DNA from: a virus
Virus record (IMG/VR): IMGVR_UViG_3300033049_000066
Coordinates: 186,001 to 250,000 of that record
Direction: 5' to 3' (one strand)
DNA: 64,000 bases
The notes below the pieces were generated by a model that was given only the letters and a program-made list of their open reading frames with translations, had not been told where the DNA came from and did not search any database. Shown piece by piece: positions 35,401 through 42,725 of this stretch (the stretch's first letter is position 1; each line of letters starts with the position of its first letter). A program made the translations under genes and the position numbers.

Positions 35401-36637
35401 TCGTGTACGTTTTTCTACCAATGATGTTTGTTACGTTGATACTTGCTTCACTAGTTAAATCAATTATGTTTATAGTACCAAATAAATTCGGGTCTGACGC
35501 GTCTTGATAATACAATGTGTCAAGGGAGGCGGTTTCTGTCGGCACTCTCTCAAAGTGCTCGTCTGCGTCTTTGTAAAATACTACGTTTGCGTACTGTGTA
35601 CCGTACAAAATTGTAAATTGTTCACCTACGTTAATTAGCTGTAGTGGCACTAACCTTACGTAATCTGTACCTGCTACATCCTCGATATCGATTCTGTAGA
35701 CTTGGTATCTCTCTGCGTCGGTGACTACTGGGTTGCCGTCGTTCACCCACCCTAGGTTGTCGTCGCGCAAGAAAATTATTGTCTTGCTCTCTAGGTCTGT
35801 TTGTATCGGGAAAGTTGATTGGACGGTTGCTAGGGTCAGGTCGGCGATGGAATCCATGCGCTCGTCGGTCGCGATGTCCACGGTCCCAATGTCTGTGAAA
35901 TTATGAAAGGCAATCTGCGCATCGGCTGCTGGCACTACAAAATTTATTGTTCCGTCGTCGTCGCCGTTATTCGTCACGCCGAGAATTTCTCGAGAACTAA
36001 TGTTGCTTGCCCACGGTACTGTACCGTCGGTGCCTGGGTGTGTTTGAATCCAGAAATCTTGCCCCGCTTGCGACACGTTGAAATTATATGTTCCGCCACG
36101 TAAAAGTGTAAGTACAGGATTTGTTTGTGGCAGCCCTTCAATCGAAATTGAATCTGCGTTGGGCGTTACGTTGAAATCATCAGAGAGTAAAACATTGATG
36201 GCACTAACGTTGACGCTGTTGGGGCCTGCTGGTAACCAAAAATACTGACTGTAATTCACGATCTTATCAAATTCAATATAAGGTGACCAGCTATAAGCCT
36301 CTGAGCTAAATAATCGATCGTGATTGTCTACGTTTGCCCCAGCAGTTTTAAGTCCGTCTATTAGACCTATGTATGTAAGCGCGTCAGTGACATTGCCATT
36401 AACGTCGTTAAATATAACACCTGGTTCAAGTTGATAATTTGTACGGGTAACAGTTGGTTCATCTATGTACCCATCAGTTGGCGATTTACTCGGCGCATTA
36501 GTGCGACCGATATAACCTTGTGTTTGTTTTAGCTTTGGTTCTTGAATTAATTGATCAAGCGTTGAGTTTAAAAACTTTTTAGTTGTTGATGTTTGGAAAA
36601 TCTCTGGTAGGAAATCTACACTGCGAATTCTTGCCAT
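23420..36637 (-). CDS. giant virion structural protein (4405 aa)
   Basis: The largest gene of the window. The N-terminus (ARIRSVDFLPEIFQTSTTKK, then LDQLIQEP, GYIGR, YQLEPGV, VNYSQYFWLPAGP) matches the very large structural protein that lies next to gp6 in marine T4-like phages. FG-GAP-like repeats at about residues 2150-2700 (FGYSVAQG, FGASIAMS, FGAAIDVS, FGNSLALD, FGSAVSLI) suggest a beta-propeller. Repeated PGTGYTIAPEVVVTG-like units follow near 3380, and GLRRGTAGTGATAHLAGD is near the C-terminus. No break is seen across 13.2 kb. It starts directly after the gp6 stop, so it is co-expressed. It is probably baseplate-attached fibre or decoration. Confidence 0.85.
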   Translation of the reverse strand: MARIRSVDFLPEIFQTSTTKKFLNSTLDQLIQEPKLKQTQGYIGRTNAPSKSPTDGYIDEPTVTRTNYQLEPGVIFNDVNGNVTDALTYIGLIDGLKTAGANVDNHDRLFSSEAYSWSPYIEFDKIVNYSQYFWLPAGPNSVNVSAINVLLSDDFNVTPNADSISIEGLPQTNPVLTLLRGGTYNFNVSQAGQDFWIQTHPGTDGTVPWASNISSREILGVTNNGDDDGTINFVVPAADAQIAFHNFTDIGTVDIATDERMDSIADLTLATVQSTFPIQTDLESKTIIFLRDDNLGWVNDGNPVVTDAERYQVYRIDIEDVAGTDYVRLVPLQLINVGEQFTILYGTQYANVVFYKDADEHFERVPTETASLDTLYYQDASDPNLFGTINIIDLTSEASINVTNIIGRKTYTSPNGVVFTNGLKVRFTGDVLPVEFADNEYYVEGVGTAIKLVLVSDLIVPEPYAVGEPEPWDINPWDSSEWAATSSTPADQDYLTINRSSRDKNAWSRSNRWFHFDVLVATANYNSVTLELDNVQRAKRPIIEFDADLRLFNYGIIGKHTVHVIDFDNTDALSTVNGAIYESPTSSTGDPEAFIDGYKLGNGSRVIFAGDLDPTVRNVIYEVELIDINNDNTLRINLVPIVDGTSDVNDIIIIAKGTERQGTVYAFDGETWVVSQAKTGVNQPPLFDIFDIAGYSLSDELIYNDTTFAGSKIFSYAPGTGAIDTILGFSLQYLNIDNLGDIVFENNLYTDTFEYTVDTVLVPDTSITIGFVRKYSSYTEFTNNTGWVTSAESTHQAQVFDTVYTGDPITLDITPSASLSVPSVKISATGAFVTPENYTITSNVITFGTQTEIGTELNIRVISDEISETGYYEIPANLESNMFNENTSLLTLGTIRNHYNRLSENIFDLVGPVNGANNLRDLGEISKYGTLIVQQSSPLALTAMFLRNKEYNFFNSIEFAAKQYEKFKNRIINWVEENELGTMTVPQILDAAIKEINTGKTTASAFYWSDMLPSGLDYESTAHVITAISTQTVTTLNTYDFTTANTKALMVYHNNVLLTKDVDYTVATDGPRITLAVIPPTGDIITVNEYSSTLGTAVPSTPTKLGMYPKFVPLKFTDDTYVTPVDVIQGHDGSITVAHGDLRDDVLLEFENRIYNNLKVTETLPIEPADIVPGVFRQTEYTIDEVTQITATSVLSWLGWNRIDYKSQEYNATDEKTWNYSTATNKITGEKFQQANWRGIYNYFYDTDSPHIRPWEMVGLTKRPDWWNTSYGTAPYTSGNLVLWDDMEAGLIKEPGNERVDTRYVRPGLTSILPVDSAGNLVMPLTSVVSTSTSNDFKRSWTIGDNAPAESAWRKSSAWPFAVQRLYALTKPAQFFALMADRDRYAFSPTVQQYLYDERLRLDTRTIELSSESQVKHSYINWILDYNRYHGYNSEAALATSLSNLDVNLCHHMASFTDKNNLKIFTDKSSPDSTSSSLLLPDESFTLLLYKNQPQDEIIYSSVIVQRVDGGYSVTGNSTTDPYFRIQTAVSTGKYKAISVGAGSNATTVAVPLEFTDAFELVPYSQVFSSKQGVSEFLISYGEYLTRAGLQFNTVEATQVVNWGEMVQEFIYWSDQGWAIDSIINLNPSATEIEFERALHIVDDLNNLELTEQPQNQNREPLDISDYVVDRIDNNFKIRMVDNNIISYLKFNLTSFEHLLVLDNISIFNDLIYDPVTGIRQQRVNLSGFTTFEWNGQVDAQGFLINEDNVKAWAPVSSYNKGDIVNFKNAYWSATEKVQPSNTFDFSQWIKTDYDSINKGLLPNLATKSDQMLEYYNNKTANLETDIDLMAYGLTGFRSRDYLLALDLDDISQVNIYSNLIETKGTPKSLTLFKDVTLNNETVDYSIFENWAIKRAEYGATSTRAYIDLQLDDQQLTSNPSLVEIVDVTNSTSKSDMLINLDDIYKQSVKHLSTSVFTTLNETNYDTALPTAGFVQDDDVDIAVFEISEIDSTVTVVDGSIIWVAKDTEVDWNVYHATKIDAVIVTIEDNLDGTLTLVTDIPHNLLLDTTINVSNTDAQATGTYKVLSVPDVLEVVIKGALANNQTCVLDQTGTLLEFISARVEVPSSIVGTIFDSNLSATDTVWVNNDNSKTAVYKKTSPFTLADSEINPKDTSTRFGYSVAQGYNDSGMLVGDPASDSGVVHLYSKANDVYTFVQTLLPSSSLPVLQYGSAVTLIETWGAIAATGTTAGATADATLPTADSLVLANAVPAPGSVEIINRDATLNTITQTQTLVSPNYTVDVEDSFGASIAMSKDEEWLFVGEPLNNEVHTYQNVSGTFVFVSTIDYNTANNGVAFTSGDDFGAAIDVSTDARHIVIAAPAIEKAFIINRVVERFVITDASTLAYTTLRTPLGTVLNNGVALDASEFTIAGNVVTIVTGTAEAGDSLEVDIAEFKLIQDLAVPGMSATNSLAICKTKCSLYVGADGDLSGQGTVSRFENKSRTYGTLTSTVANPLIPANSTIRINNVDVALPFEGTSLLVADAINAAAIPNIDASEANGLLTIQLTNKIVRLNPNRLDILAGANISLVTLGFTPYAIAQTITSPVTTTVAQHFGNSLALDLSLDQLAVGTPDGIGDNISTSADTTSSTADNGLITTDASGNTGVVYTYDLMSGSDITSDMLLLGQEILDTDMYTGDAFGSAVSLIDGVLVVSAMNYDLNTATTSGVTADQTFTTADEDDVLASGGRPNIGRVVIFNNTANTLSWIASNTQNDQVDVTLINAVYMYNNDSLSVIRDLDYIDPLNGKILGAASQNIDFITPYDPTVYDNASAGLLWSADQVGKMWWDIKNVRFRDYTTGTAHQTSKVWGRTFTGSTVDIYQWTESTALPANYAGTGTILAEDKYVTVSTIDRSGLLQNVYYYWVRNVETISVNSEKTLSAAAVASYIEAPKSSGISFLAFVAPNLIGIYNCKDIINNTDTIIHIEYSKIKNENNVFVEYDLFRENHPNDFLSDGLYKKLQDSLVGIDTDGNIVPATGLTSAERYGVEFRPRQTMFIDRYAAIASYLKKVNGILASNTITESRAYPMLESEEAIPTASTGAWDLQVASTTELSFQDFTAVGTGFKYLVTTDDNNSGRWAIYEVTASLTFETLLQIDVQEYDTTQYWSTVNWYKEGFDPFSRIDFVVTEFTELATLGIIENNAVAKVTFNSVGSWELYQYIDGAWVRTALENGTIQLDERLWTTISTPVTELRNVIRSINEELLISDLATDRSRTMLSIFNYVLGEQPNVDWLIKTSLIDVTQKVRSLSQYAVYQKDNQDYLTQYLGEAKPYHTKIKDFSLSYDGFDLIAGTVTDFDCPSTFSTEFDQYISPILDDGAVLVSDPSNKPADDIVWQTPPWSEWYDNYKLTVKSVVVTNPGTGYTIAPEVVVTGASTSPAVMTALLGPGGIISEIVVVTPGSGYLTPPTISFTGSTGVDAAATAIMENALVRTFKVTAKYDRYEYVSKVAQYEENTVTSTRNLVFKYSGPKDIVQYDPTAVDPQLLELIIGAEYKIAAPGNTNFLAAGATSSNAGTTFTATASISNANPEPTGSVIELPKLFRVTTLYTDTDDNTVFDPTKFEEVAYITSEDGTRSYVTPTADTIILTADGSTEIVAGTAASDIFTADSIVLTADVDSISAISSIHSITADSAYGLDAIEIKYLKEGIASWYELDGVIVNENNNSESRNFVRYNNKVYNMITFEDTTTFLSTKYVEIELETLSGIDRTTGFYVSDVNRPGLDLSLLFNGISFPGVQVDGDTFSVTESELDTIYESQFLDTYLGTRPEDINVDGGAFVDEFHSHAPEELVPGAIYDTLDIKVFARPGSDYLTDGHAFALSSFSYTVNASTESFSFADAVPHPITVIVANITTGLTLYETLDFTVDWADQEIDIISGITAGDDIKIIVYEVGGGNQLYRNSLRGSDTTANAFTVDVRSTEINKALVFVNGVEDAGVTITAVDDQTSTLTLSAAPSPTDFITVTIFGISTGGFEESYPLVELWTGDLTVDPGTSVTGKSRHNAIVEVNGSRLRPPSAARTTADGVTTNFLYPLNGGYSGDAVADNEVDVYVNDTLLASGIDYVTGPLGVDRYVILGTAPAAGDTVEVYVRTSSEYWYSGTEILFTNTYTGSDQIAVTTFRDLRELDILTQVYQGPTIASVEELNAFDSASFDTEDFDFVIGANASVNVFTLDRDIIIAQDRLWVTLNGNRIHPGTGFSIINDNQLVIAGPTISVTDVVVVTSITENVITAGSTFRLFKDMRDTVGMYKMASTTSTYLTQDLSLSDDIIYVADASVLGTPDLTAAKFGIIIINGERITYREQDLLANTVSGLRRGTAGTGATAHLAGDIVGDVSLKGRVPWNYDQIWYASGAITASNGVPLQDQSTVPALFIKP

Positions 36638-39600
36638 TTACACTGCCCCGTTTTGTATGTTGCTTGCTGTCAGCGCATCAATTATTGATACGTCATCAAC
36701 TGTTGCTGCACTTGTAAAAATCTCATATGGTGCAGATCTAACTTCATATAAGCTACCGAACTGCTCAGTGGCAGTCTTCGGTACGATCACTATTGACGCA
36801 ATAATATCACCTAGCTCGGAATGTACAAACGCTGCTAGCTCGGAGAAATAAAATGTGTCTCCGAAGTCCCATATATCAATGTCAAAATATTTATTAATGG
36901 ATGAGATCACCTTGCTTTTTATTTCGCTGTCGCTTGTAACCACGTTGTTCAGCTTCACTACTTTGATGAAAGATTGTAAGTTTGTGTTGGCCTTTGCTCC
37001 GAAGAGTGGCTTAAATCTAACGCTGTTTAACACGATGTTATCACTTGTCATCTTGCTTTCGTTTAAAGATTGATATAGCACTGTTAGCTCGTCTGTCGTT
37101 GGCACTGCTGGTTCTGCTACAGTATTCGTAACGTCTTGAATGTACTGTAAGAACGCTTCATGATAACTTGATGTTACAACATACAAATCAATGATATTTG
37201 TTATGCTAGGATTGATGCGCCTGGTCTCTGGGCTATTGTGTCTGTACTGGAAATTTAGTTGGTCGCGGCCAATTTCTACGCTGAAGTCTGTGCGCTCGGC
37301 TATATTCGTTACGTTGTTAATAAAAGTTAATTCAAAGAATTTATTATCTGTCGTCGCATAAAATAATTGCCCGGTTGGGTATTCAGTCTTAACTAAATCA
37401 ATAGCTGCTTCAGTTGCGTACTCGTCATTGATATTAGTTGACAAAAAAGGCAGCTGGCGTTCTAAGCCATCAAAGTCGGTTGTTGTCTGGAAGTAAACAT
37501 GTTTGCCAGTATACGCTCCCGCTTCGTTTACTAATGTTCTAAAAAAGTCTGGATCATCGGCTATGCCATCGTTATCGCCGTCAGTAAAGCTAACTTCTAC
37601 AACGTAATCATTGACGTACCCGTCGGACTGTACACTTTGATCGATAATATCCATAACAACGTCAGTTGATAATGGTTCACTAGAGTCCGGTTTACTATTC
37701 GTCTTTAAAACGTTAATGAAATCGTTAACAATAAGGCCGGTACGTGGGTCAAAGATTCGTCTCGAGTTGTCAAAGAAGAAGCGTGTTTCAAGTATGCTTG
37801 AAAAATAGTAATGTAGCGATTTTGACGATACTGTATAAATTTGTGATGATGCTTCAAATTTAAGAAGCCATGTATCTAGTCCCAAGTCAGCTTCGTCTAT
37901 AATTGACCATATGCCAGTGAACTGATCAAAGCCGACGCCAAAGTCACGATATAATTCTACTAGGGCTAGCATCTCTTGAGTAATTTCTGCTGGTAGGTCG
38001 GAACTAAACACCGGGATAATCTCCGATGCGATTGATTCTGACGGTACAAAATTGTTCAGTTTGACTGGGCCAACTGTTCCAGGACTAGCTGCGGTTATAG
38101 AGCCATTTGCCGTACCTTCTAACTCTACGTCGGTTATTGTAGCCCATATTATTAATTTGTCGCCAACTGCTGTTAGTTCTGCACCAAGTACTAATCTATT
38201 TGATGCGCTAAAATGCCAGCCAACCGGCGGTACAAACTTAATAAGAGCTTGTGGTGCGAAATATTGCCTGTCATCAGTTGTGTAATCCGGGCCAATGGGT
38301 CTTGCGTTACCTGATCCGTCTTTAAAATAGCCCGATGTGCTGTTTGTTGCGGTGGTAAGTTGAGTCCATTGTAGTTCGCCAGATGACGTTGAAACTGACA
38401 CTCTTGTAAAATTCTCGTAGTAGTACTGGGTCATACTCCGTGCAGCAAGGACCGGCTCTACTTGATTTCTAAATACCGAATTAATATCATTTGTGTCATT
38501 AAACGTAAAGTTAAATGTTTCCACTGTAGCATCGCTATGGACTAGGCCATCACTAGCAAATGCGTTGATGCTCGAGTACTTGCCGGTCGGGTCAACTAAA
38601 TCTAAGTAGCGGCTGGCGCCTATGTTGGTTCTGTTGATGGCCTTGCTTTTTGTAATGCTGCTGAACGCCGTGTACGGAAAATTATTATAATCTTCGCCGT
38701 TGACCATTCTGTTCTGCGTGTAGAAACGTGCCGGCGCTCTGCGTTTTATATCTGCGATGCGCTCTGGGCCCTTGGCGTTTGATACTGGTTGTGTGAGACC
38801 TATCGTCAGCGTCAATGTTTCAGCTCTGCCGGTTTTGCTCGTGTACCCGATGGTCACGTCTACATTCTGTATTTCTTCTGGGTTGATGACATATTCTTGA
38901 CCGTTGCTTTCACGGATGAAAGCGCGGAAGGTACCTACTGGTATTTCACTAAATACGCCATCACCGAAGTTGAACGAAATGCGGTCATCGGCCCGACTTG
39001 TTTCACTATAAAATTTTCTTTGATCTGCTGCTATCTGTGTATTGTTCGCGGCGTAAATATTGCCTACGCCTGTCCATACGTCGTTAAATGCGCCAGATTC
39101 TGTGTCGGCACGGAACAACCACACATCATCGTTATTTACTCCTGCTCTATCAATATCAATTGTCCGGTTCGCAATTCTCTCAGTTAGCGTAAAATCCTGA
39201 GTTTGTAATATCCCCTGCTTGAAGTAAAAGAAGTATCCGGTATTTACACTAGCAAATCCTTGATTGTCATTTCTGTATAGCAAGTTGAACTGGCCATCTG
39301 CACTTGGTGCTGGTTCATAGATTGTGTTTGTTCCAAGCGATGTACCATTGACTATTTCAAAGTCCATAGAGCTCCCGTCTACGGTCGCGGTAAATGGGAC
39401 TACTGGTAAGAAGCCTGAGGCCATGTTAATTTCGTATTCGTCAGTTTGTATCCCGACAATCGTATTTGTGTTTCCTGGTTGGCCGATTTTTTGGCTGTCG
39501 ATTAAGGCCGCATTTAGTATAGATGTAAGCTGCTCCTGCCAATCGTCGTTTGTTCTGTCATTCCATCGTACTGTAATATTGCTAAGGTTATTTCTATTGT

Positions 39601-39994
39601 AATCAGTAATATTTTCTGTGGTTGTAGCGGCGAGGACTTTTAAGAACCCACGTGCGGTTTCATTCCGCTTTGGCGTGTAGCCAACTAATGTGGCCAGGTT
39701 ATTGACACTATCGGTTCGTTCAGCTGTGTCTAAGAAGTTTTCACGTGTATTTAAATCGCTGCGGAAGGCTAGGCCTTGCCCCATAAATGCCATTAGGTCC
39801 AGCATCGCAATGTACTCTGAACTTTCAGTAAAATCGTTAAAGGTCTCTGGGTGATGCTGGCGTAAATAATCTACGAAGGTTTTGCGAATTGTTTCAAAAT
39901 TGTAACTTTGCAGATCGGCTTCGGCGTATGTTTTGTAGATACGCTTCCAATCTTCAGTTCCGAATATCGCAGTTTGTCGTGTCGTCTTGGCCAT
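36638..39994 (-). CDS. 6: baseplate wedge protein gp6
   Basis: 1118-residue baseplate wedge protein of the gp6/gpJ family, which forms the inner ring of the baseplate. The N-terminus has the gp6 hallmark: TFVDYLRQHHPETFNDF, SEYIAMLDLMAFMGQGLAFR, DLNTRENFLDTAERTDS, and VGYTPKRNETARG. It is longer than T4 gp6 (660), with extra beta-rich domains in the second half. A late promoter box lies 25 bases upstream of the start. Its stop touches the giant virion gene start. Confidence 0.92.
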   Translation of the reverse strand: MAKTTRQTAIFGTEDWKRIYKTYAEADLQSYNFETIRKTFVDYLRQHHPETFNDFTESSEYIAMLDLMAFMGQGLAFRSDLNTRENFLDTAERTDSVNNLATLVGYTPKRNETARGFLKVLAATTTENITDYNRNNLSNITVRWNDRTNDDWQEQLTSILNAALIDSQKIGQPGNTNTIVGIQTDEYEINMASGFLPVVPFTATVDGSSMDFEIVNGTSLGTNTIYEPAPSADGQFNLLYRNDNQGFASVNTGYFFYFKQGILQTQDFTLTERIANRTIDIDRAGVNNDDVWLFRADTESGAFNDVWTGVGNIYAANNTQIAADQRKFYSETSRADDRISFNFGDGVFSEIPVGTFRAFIRESNGQEYVINPEEIQNVDVTIGYTSKTGRAETLTLTIGLTQPVSNAKGPERIADIKRRAPARFYTQNRMVNGEDYNNFPYTAFSSITKSKAINRTNIGASRYLDLVDPTGKYSSINAFASDGLVHSDATVETFNFTFNDTNDINSVFRNQVEPVLAARSMTQYYYENFTRVSVSTSSGELQWTQLTTATNSTSGYFKDGSGNARPIGPDYTTDDRQYFAPQALIKFVPPVGWHFSASNRLVLGAELTAVGDKLIIWATITDVELEGTANGSITAASPGTVGPVKLNNFVPSESIASEIIPVFSSDLPAEITQEMLALVELYRDFGVGFDQFTGIWSIIDEADLGLDTWLLKFEASSQIYTVSSKSLHYYFSSILETRFFFDNSRRIFDPRTGLIVNDFINVLKTNSKPDSSEPLSTDVVMDIIDQSVQSDGYVNDYVVEVSFTDGDNDGIADDPDFFRTLVNEAGAYTGKHVYFQTTTDFDGLERQLPFLSTNINDEYATEAAIDLVKTEYPTGQLFYATTDNKFFELTFINNVTNIAERTDFSVEIGRDQLNFQYRHNSPETRRINPSITNIIDLYVVTSSYHEAFLQYIQDVTNTVAEPAVPTTDELTVLYQSLNESKMTSDNIVLNSVRFKPLFGAKANTNLQSFIKVVKLNNVVTSDSEIKSKVISSINKYFDIDIWDFGDTFYFSELAAFVHSELGDIIASIVIVPKTATEQFGSLYEVRSAPYEIFTSAATVDDVSIIDALTASNIQNGAV

Positions 39995-40019
39995 ATTATA
40001 ATTCTCTTAGTGTTGCGAG

Positions 40020-40027
40020 TATTTATG
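40020..40027 (-). promoter_or_regulatory. late promoter box before gp6
   Basis: CATAAATA read on the minus strand (40027 to 40020), 25 bases before the gp6 ATG. It fits the gp55-dependent late promoter pattern. Confidence 0.75.
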
Positions 40028-40051
40028 GAGACCTATAAACGGCGCAGTTTA

Positions 40052-40426
40052 TTAGAGAATGCTTGCTGTTTGTTCTTGCTGTAGAAATGTGATGTAAAAC
40101 TCTTCCGTATCAAAGTCTGGCTCAAAGCTACAAGAAATATGAATGCGAGTGGTATTAACCGCTGTTGTTATCAACACATCATGTAACGTAATACGTTGAT
40201 CAAGTGCTATTGTCCGACGTACTTCATTCTCGATGTTAGTTGATGTAGTTGTGTCACTTGGATCAAATAAATAATCCCAGATTTTAGTACCAACTTCAGG
40301 GCGGCCCGGCAATGTGCCAGCACGTATTAAAAACGCATTAAGTAAATCTCGCTTAATTAAATCGTTGTCGGTTAGCGTAAATTTCTTGTCTCGCCCTATT
40401 GTGCTAAATCCTATAAAATTCGCCAT
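40052..40426 (-). CDS. 25: baseplate wedge protein gp25
   Basis: 124-residue gp25-like wedge protein that joins sheath and baseplate. The family core is visible: DLLNAFLIRAGTLPGRPEVG, TKIWDYLFDP and IENEVRRTIALDQRITLHDV. It is the usual gp25 length (T4 132). It overlaps the upstream gene stop by one base and precedes gp6, the normal gp25-gp6 order. Confidence 0.93.
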   Translation of the reverse strand: MANFIGFSTIGRDKKFTLTDNDLIKRDLLNAFLIRAGTLPGRPEVGTKIWDYLFDPSDTTTSTNIENEVRRTIALDQRITLHDVLITTAVNTTRIHISCSFEPDFDTEEFYITFLQQEQTASIL

Positions 40427-41274
40427 TATAATTCTCCTGTTGGAATTGTAGGTAATCCCGTTGATGGTGTGGGTGTTGTCCCTGAAGATGCTGCGTCGGC
40501 TGCCGACTGTATTTTTGAACTTCCAACAATTGAATCTGCACCTGCATGAGTGCTTTCTTGGTCAATAGTGTCAACTGCCTGCTCTGGTTCGCTAATGCTA
40601 AGACCAGCAAACCCTTTTATTTTCCCTAGTATGTCCATTCCTTTAATTGTCGCAACTAGCGCGCCAAGAGCAGCTATCGCGCCCAAGGAATCCATTGCGA
40701 CTCCAAGTACATTGCCTACTCCATCAAAAACGCCACTGAGCTTGGCTGAGATGTCCGCCAATCCAAATTTTGCTGCTAGTCCTGCAAGGAACGATAGTTC
40801 TTCATCAGTTTCGTTTCCGGTGATGATTCCGATCGTTACCATCTCTACCATTTTTTTTGTAATTACTGTATTAATTATCTCTTGCTGTATTCTTTCGTTA
40901 CCTAGTAAGTCAGCCACTTTATTAACACCATCTTTTCCAGTAAACACCGACGGGTCACTAAGCATAGCTAAGTACTCGGTTGTGCTAACAAGACACGGTA
41001 GACCAGTAACTGGATCGTATTCTGATGGCACCATTGCTGAATTTACCGTCGCCGCTATACAATTTTTAATTACACCAGCAACTTGCAAATCAGATAAAAA
41101 TAATCCATAACGACCCAGCCCCTTGATTGATACAACACCTGCGTCTTGGTCCATTGCCCTGGATAGCCCGGCTAGTATCCCAGACGTTTGGTCAACTGAT
41201 AATCCGGCGACGCCAACAATTGAACCGATGGCTTGTTCGTCAACTATATCTGTTATATCAATTACGCAAGGCAT
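40426..41274 (-). CDS. baseplate-region structural protein, unknown role
   Basis: 282 residues between gp5 and gp25, overlapping both. The N-terminal 180 residues are a well-ordered mix of helices (DITDIVDEQAIGSIVGVAGL, GLGRYGLFLSDLQVAGVIKN). A Gly/Ala-rich helical stretch follows, and then a disordered Thr/Pro/Ser tail. The N-terminal region looks like a hub- or peptidoglycan-facing protein, but no catalytic motif is visible. Its place in the baseplate operon is the main evidence. Confidence 0.7.
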   Translation of the reverse strand: MPCVIDITDIVDEQAIGSIVGVAGLSVDQTSGILAGLSRAMDQDAGVVSIKGLGRYGLFLSDLQVAGVIKNCIAATVNSAMVPSEYDPVTGLPCLVSTTEYLAMLSDPSVFTGKDGVNKVADLLGNERIQQEIINTVITKKMVEMVTIGIITGNETDEELSFLAGLAAKFGLADISAKLSGVFDGVGNVLGVAMDSLGAIAALGALVATIKGMDILGKIKGFAGLSISEPEQAVDTIDQESTHAGADSIVGSSKIQSAADAASSGTTPTPSTGLPTIPTGEL

Positions 41275-42716
41275 TATGATTTGTCAAACGGTTTAACGTT
41301 TGATATTCCTTTGTTATGGCCATCCCATGGTTCATGCGTCGGCGCCCTAGAAACAATACTTCTGAATTTTCCTGAAACTAGCTTAAATCCCTCAGTGTCG
41401 TTTGTGGTAGAATCCGGGAATTCAACTTGGGCTAGTGGGGCTGGTGCCGATACTGAACCTGCGCCGCCGTCGTTCAAGCCAATTGTTGCTGCTTTAATTT
41501 CTGTGTGTCCGCCCGCTTTCATAGATGATGAGCCGCCTGCTTCGATTGTAAGTGTACCATCGCTTTTTATGCCGACGTTGCCTCCATAAAAGATTGCGCC
41601 CTTATTGCCGGTCATGCTAAGTGACTCAACTGCTTCTATTGTAGTATTTTTTGCGCCGTGTATATTTACATTCTCAAGTGCCGACATATTTATGTTTTTA
41701 TCTGCGTGAAAATTGATGTCGCCACCGCTTCGCATGTTGATGCTGTTTGCTGCGTACATATCAATCGTACCTTCCGCTCCCAGTTCCCACCATGTGTTCC
41801 CGTTTGCGTGGATCACGTATATTGCCTTGCCGTCGTCTGACATAGAAATCTGATGACCGGTTGAGGTCCGTAAACGTATCAAGTTGTTGACCCCATCAAC
41901 GCTACCGTCATCCATAACAAACGTATGGCCGCCGCGCCTGCCTGTGATTGTATTATCTGCGCCGGCCTCAAGCTCTGCTTTCGCATCTGCATCAAACAGT
42001 CCTGCGGCGTAGATCGGACGCCCTGGCGTGCTTATACCGTAGACATAGCTCGGGCTTTCTCTCTGCGCACTTGACGTAATCGGGCCACGCACCGTATCTG
42101 AGATGATTCCTTGAATCCACATTTGACTAGCTAATACAGAATGCATTGGTTTGTCTATGTCGCCAAATTTGCTGTCTTTCATTGACACTTCTCGCTTGTC
42201 CATTTCGATTACAGGCAGTCGAGGTGCGTGGGCTGTTTTATCTTGCTGTGCTGTATTGTCGGGGTCGTAGTGTATATTCGCCGAAGCTCCGATAGCGGGG
42301 ATCATGTGGTTTAGCTGTGGCTCGGGGATGAAGCCTATGTAGTAGCACTTATCGCGCTCGCCGTTGGAGAAAACCACCAGTACCTTGCCACCCGGGTCGG
42401 GTACGTTCGCCCACATTCCGTAAGAGTGACCGTTCGCTTCTTCAAAGGCCGGGGCTGCTGCGTCGTTTATTGTGCCATGCGGTGTGATCCCGTAGTAAGG
42501 TGAAAGATAGCGGGCTGTAATCCATGATGATGGTTCGTGCTTAATATTTTCGTCACCAAACGCTCGTATCCACACCTCGAGTCTACCACTATGTGTAGGG
42601 TCAACAGTCGCCATGATCTCGGCTTCGAACGGACCTGAGAAGCCCGCAGTACCGCCGCGATCTTGTCGGTAATTTTTGTCTGGTTTCCAGCCGTCTATGT
42701 AATCTTCTTGTGCCAT
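41274..42716 (-). CDS. 5: baseplate hub/needle protein gp5-like, no lysozyme domain
   Basis: 480 residues. The N-terminal OB-fold of gp5/VgrG type spans about 25-125 (GPFEAEIMATVDPTHSGRLE, MWANVPDPGGKVLVVFSNGE). A linker leads to a C-terminal triple beta-helix needle: repeats such as IDMYAANSINMRSGGDINFH, INMSALENVNIHGAKNT and GNVGIKSDGTLTIEAGG. The lysozyme domain that T4 gp5 carries between these parts is missing, so peptidoglycan must be cut by another protein. It lies in the baseplate operon beside gp25. Confidence 0.88.
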   Translation of the reverse strand: MAQEDYIDGWKPDKNYRQDRGGTAGFSGPFEAEIMATVDPTHSGRLEVWIRAFGDENIKHEPSSWITARYLSPYYGITPHGTINDAAAPAFEEANGHSYGMWANVPDPGGKVLVVFSNGERDKCYYIGFIPEPQLNHMIPAIGASANIHYDPDNTAQQDKTAHAPRLPVIEMDKREVSMKDSKFGDIDKPMHSVLASQMWIQGIISDTVRGPITSSAQRESPSYVYGISTPGRPIYAAGLFDADAKAELEAGADNTITGRRGGHTFVMDDGSVDGVNNLIRLRTSTGHQISMSDDGKAIYVIHANGNTWWELGAEGTIDMYAANSINMRSGGDINFHADKNINMSALENVNIHGAKNTTIEAVESLSMTGNKGAIFYGGNVGIKSDGTLTIEAGGSSSMKAGGHTEIKAATIGLNDGGAGSVSAPAPLAQVEFPDSTTNDTEGFKLVSGKFRSIVSRAPTHEPWDGHNKGISNVKPFDKS

Positions 42717-42725
42717 GTTATGCCT

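Noticed and set aside
40550-41110. 186-codon open frame on the plus strand
   Set aside because: Antisense to a well-packed baseplate-operon gene that overlaps its neighbours by start and stop; Ser/Thr/Pro-rich shadow sequence.
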